Below, piece by piece: positions 6,661-9,737 of a stretch of DNA of 9,737 bases (its first letter is position 1; every line of letters starts with the position of its first letter). A model generated the notes under the pieces. The model was not told where the DNA came from. It ran no database searches and saw nothing but the letters and a program-made list of their open reading frames with translations. This DNA comes from Betaproteobacteria bacterium (GTDB taxonomy: Bacteria; Pseudomonadota; Gammaproteobacteria; Burkholderiales; SG8-41): contig JAJTHX010000040.1 of NCBI GenBank assembly GCA_021300125.1, positions 1-9,737 on the forward strand, given 5' to 3'. Both the position numbers and the translations under genes were made by a program.

Positions 6661-7536
6661 TCAGCCGCGCAGAAAATCGCGCAGATAGCGCTTGAAGTCA
6701 TCCCCGAACACCAGCGCATCCATGTCCTTGTTCGAGGCAATTTTGTCCTTGAGCCCGGCCGGATCACCGCCGCCGTGCAGGTATGCATACACCTCGCGCA
6801 GCGCCTTCACCGCCGCCGCCACCGGCTGGTGGCCCTGCAGCAGCACGCGGCAGCCAGCCTCAGCAAAGGCTTCGCGGGTTTCAGTAGTCCTGCCCGGACC
6901 GACGATCACCGGCAGGCCCGAGGCCTCGCGCACCGCGCGAACTTCGGCCGCGGTCTCGACGCCGATGATGAATATGCAGTCAACGCCGCAGGCGGCATAG
7001 GCCTTGACCCGCTCCACCGTGCGCGACAGGTCTTCCACCTTCAGCGCCGCAGTGCGGCCGGCGATCACCGTCGACGGGTCGCACCGCGCCGCCACCGCGG
7101 CCTTGAGCTTGCCCACCATCTCCGGAATCGAAATCAGCTCGTCCTGCCCTTCCTGCTGGCCGAAGCGGATCGGCAGCGCCGTATCCTCAATGCTCATCGC
7201 CGACACGCCGGCATGTTCCAGTTCCTGCACCGTGCGCATCACATTGAGCGCGTTGCCATAGCCGTGGTCGGCATCCACCAGCAGCGACAGGTGGCTCACG
7301 CGCATCATCCGCCGCACCTGGTCGGCGAAATCGGTCAGTGTGAGCAGGATCAGGTCGGGCGCGGCCAGCGTGGTGTTCGACGACACCGAGCCGGCGAGAA
7401 TGCCCAACTGATAACCCACGCTTTCGGCAACGCGGGCCGACAGCGGATCGTAAACGCTCGCCGGCGAAAGGCAGGCGCTGCCTTCAAGGATGGCACGGAA
7501 GCGCCGGCGCTGTTCAGTGTGACGCAAATGACTCAA
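6661..7536 (-). CDS. Oxaloacetate decarboxylase-like protein, isocitrate lyase/PEP mutase superfamily (PA4872-like)
   Basis: A 291-residue cytoplasmic TIM-barrel protein of the isocitrate lyase/PEP mutase superfamily. It closely resembles Pseudomonas aeruginosa PA4872, an oxaloacetate decarboxylase giving pyruvate and CO2. Shared blocks are SACLSPASVYDPLSARVA (20-37), the metal and substrate loop LLVDADHGYGNALNVMRTV (85-103; D88, D90), MSIEDT (114-119) and LLQGH (232-236), whose His is distinctive of this branch. The KKCGH catalytic loop of true isocitrate lyase and PEP mutase nucleophile loops is absent. In the stretch matching PA4872 LVTYGNPQ this protein reads IVGPGRTTE, so a tyrosine thought important there appears lost. 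The start is a TTG at 7536, supported by AGGAG 6 bases upstream; no ATG is nearby. First gene of the operon with malic enzyme. A related 2-oxo-acid or 2,3-dimethylmalate-type lyase activity is the main alternative. Confidence 0.85.
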   Translation of the reverse strand: MSHLRHTEQRRRFRAILEGSACLSPASVYDPLSARVAESVGYQLGILAGSVSSNTTLAAPDLILLTLTDFADQVRRMMRVSHLSLLVDADHGYGNALNVMRTVQELEHAGVSAMSIEDTALPIRFGQQEGQDELISIPEMVGKLKAAVAARCDPSTVIAGRTAALKVEDLSRTVERVKAYAACGVDCIFIIGVETAAEVRAVREASGLPVIVGPGRTTETREAFAEAGCRVLLQGHQPVAAAVKALREVYAYLHGGGDPAGLKDKIASNKDMDALVFGDDFKRYLRDFLRG

Positions 7537-7542
7537 TTCGGA

Positions 7543-7547
7543 CTCCT
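7543..7547 (-). promoter_or_regulatory. Ribosome-binding site deciding the TTG start
   Basis: Minus-strand AGGAG sits 6 bases before the TTG at 7536. This supports a non-ATG start for the oxaloacetate decarboxylase-like gene. Confidence 0.7.
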
Positions 7548-7578
7548 AGGCAATCGGGTTTTTTGCGAGGTGGTAACG

Positions 7579-7606
7579 TTAACAGGCCGCGGCGACCGCG
7601 TAAAAT
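7579..7606 (+). promoter_or_regulatory. Sigma-70-type promoter for rfbC
   Basis: TTAACA (7579-7584, 5 of 6 to TTGACA), a 16-bp spacer and TAAAAT (7601-7606, 5 of 6 to TATAAT). The predicted transcript would start near 7613, about 43 bases before the rfbC ATG. Confidence 0.55.
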
Positions 7607-7629
7607 AAAACCCCCGCTGCATTTGACAA
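7602..7629 (-). promoter_or_regulatory. Candidate promoter for the oxaloacetate decarboxylase-malic enzyme operon
   Basis: On the minus strand TTGTCA (7624-7629) is followed by 16 bp and TATTTT (7602-7607). Transcription would begin near 7595, about 60 bases before the TTG start. Its -10 overlaps the -10 of the plus-strand rfbC promoter. Confidence 0.35.
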
Positions 7630-7655
7630 CATCCACTGATCCGACTCCCGCCACC

Positions 7656-8201
7656 ATGAAAGCCTTGACCACCGCCTTGCACGGTGTATTGCTGCTGCAG
7701 GGTGCGCTGCACCACGACGAGCGCGGATTTTTCACTGAACTCTTCAGCAGGCGGGATTTCCGGGTCGCGACGGGACTGGACATTGATTTCGTTCAGGACA
7801 ATCTGTCCCGCTCAAAGCGGCATGTGCTGCGCGGGCTGCATTACCAAGTGGTCGAACCCCAAGGCAAGCTGATCCGGGTGCTCCACGGCGAGGTCTATGA
7901 CGTCGCCGTGGACCTGCGCCGCGCCTCTCCCAGTTTCGGACGCTGGGCCGGGTTTCGACTGAATGCAGAAAGCGCGCAGGCGCTTTGGCTGCCGCCGGGG
8001 TTCGCCCACGGCTTCCTCACCCTGTCCGACAGCGCCGACTGTTTCTACAAGACCACCACACACTACGCCCTGCAACACGAGCGCTGCCTGCGTTGGGATG
8101 ATCCGTCCCTGAAAATCGACTGGAAGCTCGATACATCGCCAATCGTAGCCGCAAAGGATCACGAAGGCATGTACTGGGACGAGATCGAAATGTATCCTTG
8201 A
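7656..8201 (+). CDS. rfbC: dTDP-4-dehydrorhamnose 3,5-epimerase
   Basis: Cupin-fold epimerase that converts dTDP-4-keto-6-deoxyglucose to dTDP-4-keto-rhamnose, the third step of dTDP-L-rhamnose synthesis for surface polysaccharide. The 181-residue length is typical of RmlC. Key residues are visible: VQDNLSRS (46-53), the catalytic base in RGLHYQ (H62), substrate lysine QGKLIRV (K71), GEVYDVAVDLR (78-88), PPGFAHGF (113-120), the catalytic tyrosine in CFYKTTTHYA (Y131) and the partner aspartate in AKD (D168). The start at ATG 7656 gives the family N-terminus MKALTTALHGVLL; an upstream in-frame extension to 7563 runs across the promoter and reads as basic non-coding sequence. The ribosome-binding site is weak. 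It stands alone: rmlA, rmlB and rmlD are not in the window, and it ends before a tRNA gene on the opposite strand. Confidence 0.95.
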   Translation: MKALTTALHGVLLLQGALHHDERGFFTELFSRRDFRVATGLDIDFVQDNLSRSKRHVLRGLHYQVVEPQGKLIRVLHGEVYDVAVDLRRASPSFGRWAGFRLNAESAQALWLPPGFAHGFLTLSDSADCFYKTTTHYALQHERCLRWDDPSLKIDWKLDTSPIVAAKDHEGMYWDEIEMYP

Positions 8202-8209
8202 CCAATCGG

Positions 8210-8227
8210 CAATCAGCGCAATCAGCC
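8210..8227 (+). repeat. Tandem 9-bp repeat (CAATCAGCG / CAATCAGCC)
   Basis: Two adjacent 9-base copies differ only at the last base, and a related CAATCGG occurs just before at 8204-8210. They lie directly after the rfbC stop and before the 19-bp repeat. Confidence 0.6.
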
Positions 8228-8265
8228 CAGATACGAGCAGTTACACCAGATACAAGCAGTTACAC
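8228..8265 (+). repeat. Tandem 19-bp repeat downstream of rfbC
   Basis: CAGATACGAGCAGTTACAC (8228-8246) is followed immediately by CAGATACAAGCAGTTACAC (8247-8265), one mismatch in 19. The pair sits in the rfbC 3' region, 13 bp before a bidirectional terminator. No function is evident; it may be a small slippage duplication or a binding-site pair. Confidence 0.8.
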
Positions 8266-8272
8266 CTGTACT

Positions 8273-8304
8273 AAAAAAGCCCGTGACGAGAGTCGCGGGC
8301 TTTT
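8273..8304. terminator. Bidirectional intrinsic terminator for rfbC and tRNA-Arg
   Basis: The stem GCCCGTGAC (8279-8287) pairs with GTCGCGGGC (8292-8300), with one T-G wobble and a GAGA loop. T4 follows on the plus strand and A6 precedes, giving T6 on the minus strand. It ends rfbC transcripts from the left and tRNA-Arg transcripts from the right. Confidence 0.9.
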
Positions 8305-8314
8305 CAGTGGATCT

Positions 8315-8391
8315 TGGCGCGGCCGGAGGGATTCGAACCCCCTACCCCCTGGTTCGTAGCCAGGTACTCTATCCAGATGAGCTACGGCCGC
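8315..8391 (-). tRNA. tRNA-Arg (anticodon ACG)
   Basis: Minus-strand cloverleaf of 77 nt including encoded CCA (8315-8317). The acceptor stem pairs GCGGCCG (8385-8391) with CGGCCGC (8319-8325) perfectly, and the discriminator is G. The D stem is GCTC/GAGT. The anticodon stem CCTGG/CCAGG encloses loop CTACGAA, giving anticodon ACG (8355-8357), normally deaminated to ICG to read CGU, CGC and CGA. The T arm is GGGGG-TTCGAAT-CCCTC. It is transcribed opposite to both neighbouring protein genes, with its own promoter and terminator. Confidence 0.97.
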
Positions 8392-8416
8392 CTTGGGTCC
8401 TTACCTAAGGGGCTGG

Positions 8417-8445
8417 ATTATAACCAAATTCCGCCCCGAAACCTA
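8417..8445 (-). promoter_or_regulatory. Promoter of tRNA-Arg
   Basis: A perfect minus-strand TATAAT (8417-8422) lies 25 bp upstream of the tRNA 5' end. The 17-bp-spaced upstream hexamer is TAGGTT, a poor -35. Directly after the -10 comes CCAGCCCC, a GC-rich discriminator of the kind associated with stringent control of stable RNA genes. Confidence 0.7.
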
Positions 8446-8524
8446 GTCCGCAGACGTGCCGTGTATGGCGGCTGCGGCCGGCTTTGGATAGCATGCATGC
8501 CTCGCAAACACAGGAAACACCGGC

Positions 8525-9418
8525 ATGAATATCGGCATCGTGGGCATCGGCCGCATGGGCGCGGCCATAGCGGAACGCCTGCTAAAGCATGGCGACAAGG
8601 TCACCGTCTGGAACCGCACCCGCGCCAAGGCCGAAGCGCTGCAGGCCGCAGGCGCAACGGTGGCGGATACGCCGGCGCAGCTCGCGCGATCCTGCGATCT
8701 GGTGCTGTCCATCCTGACTGATGCCGCCGCCATCACCACCGCCTTCGAAGGCCGGGACGGCGTGCTCTCGGCCGACCTCGGGGGCAAGCTGTTTGTCGAA
8801 ATGAGCACCGTACGCCCGGAAACCGAGCGTGCGCTGGCGGCCCAGCTGCAGGCCCGGGGCGCGGCCCTGATTGACTGCCCGGTCGGCGGCACCACCGGAC
8901 CCGCGCGCGAGGGCAAGCTGCTGGGCTTTGTCGGGGGCGAGGCTGCGAACCTCGAGCGCGCCCGCCCGGTGCTGGAGATCCTGTGCCGCCGCATCGAGCA
9001 TGCCGGCCCGGTGGGCGCCGGCGCCAGCCTCAAGCTGGCGATCAACCTGCCGCTGCTGGTTTATTGGCAGGCCGTGGGCGAGGCGCTGGCCCTGTGCGAG
9101 CCGCTGGGTATCGAACCCGCGCGACTGGTGAGCATTTTTGCCGACACCTCCGGCGGCCCCAATGTTCTGAAAACCCGCGGCGGCATGCTCGCCGATGCGA
9201 TGCGCGGCGTGCCCCCGGCCAGCACCACCTTCAACATTGACTCCATCCGCAAGGATATGGCGACGATGATCGAGGAAGCCCGCGCGCTGGGCTACGACGA
9301 GCTGCCGGTCACCGCGCGCGCGCTGGAGTGCTTCGACCAGGTCTCGCGCACGGGCCTCGGTGACGGCGATGCGGTGATGCTGCCGATGACCTGGCTCAAG
9401 CAGAACCGCAATCAGTAG
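8525..9418 (+). CDS. NAD(P)-dependent oxidoreductase, 3-hydroxyisobutyrate dehydrogenase family
   Basis: A 297-residue beta-hydroxyacid dehydrogenase of the 3-hydroxyisobutyrate/tartronate semialdehyde/glyoxylate reductase group, cytoplasmic. The N-terminal Rossmann domain begins MNIGIVGIGRMGAAIAERL with GxGxxG at 7-12. The strand-two end VWNRTRAK carries R31, which usually favours NADP. The substrate loop is DCPVGGTTGPAREGKL (117-131), a variant of the usual D-A-P-V-S-G-G in which the serine is replaced. The catalytic lysine is in GAGASLKLAINL (K170, with N174), and the C-terminal helical domain has IRKDMATMIEEARALG (241-256). AGGAAA lies 9 bases before the ATG. It ends 11 bp before the convergent Bug-family gene, and the tRNA gene upstream runs the other way, so it is probably monocistronic. 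Substrate cannot be assigned; a succinic-semialdehyde or glyoxylate-type reductase is possible. Confidence 0.9.
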   Translation: MNIGIVGIGRMGAAIAERLLKHGDKVTVWNRTRAKAEALQAAGATVADTPAQLARSCDLVLSILTDAAAITTAFEGRDGVLSADLGGKLFVEMSTVRPETERALAAQLQARGAALIDCPVGGTTGPAREGKLLGFVGGEAANLERARPVLEILCRRIEHAGPVGAGASLKLAINLPLLVYWQAVGEALALCEPLGIEPARLVSIFADTSGGPNVLKTRGGMLADAMRGVPPASTTFNIDSIRKDMATMIEEARALGYDELPVTARALECFDQVSRTGLGDGDAVMLPMTWLKQNRNQ

Positions 9419-9429
9419 CCCCGCCCCGC

Positions 9430-9737
9430 TTAATCCGTCTTAAGCCTGCGCTCCTTCACCACCCGCGCGAATTTCTTGTATTCGTTTTCGAGGAAGGTGC
9501 CGAGCTGTTCGGGCGTGCCGCCGATGGCATCGATGCCCTCTTCGGCAAACCGCTTGGCCAGTTCGGGCGAGGCCACGGCCTTGTTGAAGTGGCCGTTCAG
9601 CGTGGCGATGATGTCGCGCGGCGTGCCTTTGGGCGCGACCACGGCAAACCAGGCACTGAACTCGTAACCCGGCAGCGCATCGGCAATCGGCGGCACGCCG
9701 GGCAGCGCGGCGCTGGGCTTGAGGCTGGTTACACCCA
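9430..9737 (-). CDS. Bug-family tripartite tricarboxylate transporter substrate-binding protein (C-terminal part only)
   Basis: About 101 C-terminal residues of a periplasmic solute receptor of the Bug/TctC family; the start lies beyond the right edge. The frame is open to the edge and begins GVTSLKPSAALPGVPPIADA, followed by LPGYEFSAWFAVVAPKGTPRD and NGHFNKAVASPELAKRFAEEG. These are the hallmarks of the second lobe and hinge of Bug proteins. The protein ends VVKERRLKTD with a TAA stop at 9430. Bug receptors bind carboxylates and related small molecules and are very numerous in Burkholderiales, often without adjacent tctAB permease genes. It is convergent with the dehydrogenase gene and no terminator is visible in the 11-bp gap. 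Ligand unknown. Confidence 0.92.
   Translation of the reverse strand, partial: GVTSLKPSAALPGVPPIADALPGYEFSAWFAVVAPKGTPRDIIATLNGHFNKAVASPELAKRFAEEGIDAIGGTPEQLGTFLENEYKKFARVVKERRLKTD

Noticed and set aside
6120..6695. 191-codon plus-strand frame opposite malic enzyme
   Set aside because: It is a shadow frame: it is fully antisense to conserved malic enzyme motifs and has no recognisable domain.
6624..6788. Extension of malic enzyme to an upstream start at 6788
   Set aside because: It overlaps the 3' end of the oxaloacetate decarboxylase-like gene and lacks family similarity; the ATG at 6623 has a GAGGAGC site and gives the usual length.
7563..7655. N-terminal extension of rfbC to 7563
   Set aside because: The extension contains the -35/-10 promoter elements and translates to a basic, low-complexity leader; RmlC proteins begin at the M-K-A-L type start used here.
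8315..8391. tRNA-Arg as an integration site for a mobile element
   Set aside because: No integrase gene and no duplicated tRNA 3' end are visible; the flanking genes look like ordinary chromosomal genes.
8491..8500. Palindrome GCATGCATGC upstream of the dehydrogenase gene
   Set aside because: It is a short alternating self-complementary run, likely by chance, with no paired promoter element at good spacing.
8314..8721. Plus-strand frame starting MARPEGFEPPTPWFVARYSIQ
   Set aside because: This is translation across the antisense of tRNA-Arg, a well-known false protein. It then runs over the start of the real dehydrogenase gene in another frame.

Overview
The window reads as chromosomal DNA from a GC-rich betaproteobacterium, probably near Burkholderiales. 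The evidence is high GC in third codon positions, a Bug/TctC-type solute receptor at the right edge, and gene families common in that group. This is inference from gene content; no rRNA or other strong taxonomic marker is present. No transposase, phage gene or CRISPR array was seen.

Left block (1-4863): three minus-strand genes run from about 3534 towards the left edge. In transcription order they encode a secreted histidine phosphatase, a secreted phytase-like esterase (PF13449 type) and an APC permease that closely resembles ethanolamine permeases; the permease is cut by the window edge close to its C-terminus. Divergent from them is an AraC-family regulator whose N-terminal signature and C-terminal helix-turn-helix both resemble EutR, the ethanolamine regulator. 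The block therefore looks like an ethanolamine (or amino-alcohol) acquisition locus with two secreted phosphoesterase-type proteins under one regulator. The regulator's 5' end carries a C7 tract, and the best ribosome-binding site sits out of frame, which suggests a frameshift. The divergent spacer holds a perfect 16-bp palindrome.

Middle block (4913-7536): a bidirectional terminator separates the regulator from a convergent two-gene minus-strand operon: a PA4872-like oxaloacetate decarboxylase of the PEP mutase/isocitrate lyase superfamily (TTG start), then an NAD-type malic enzyme 37 bp downstream. Both enzymes would release CO2 from a C4 acid and give pyruvate.

Right block (7579-9737): a solitary dTDP-4-dehydrorhamnose 3,5-epimerase (rfbC/rmlC) on the plus strand shares a divergent promoter region with the middle operon. 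It is followed by short tandem repeats and a terminator that also serves a minus-strand tRNA-Arg(ACG). Next come a 3-hydroxyisobutyrate-dehydrogenase-family oxidoreductase (plus) and, convergent with only 11 bp between stops, the C-terminal part of a Bug-family periplasmic receptor (minus, cut by the right edge).
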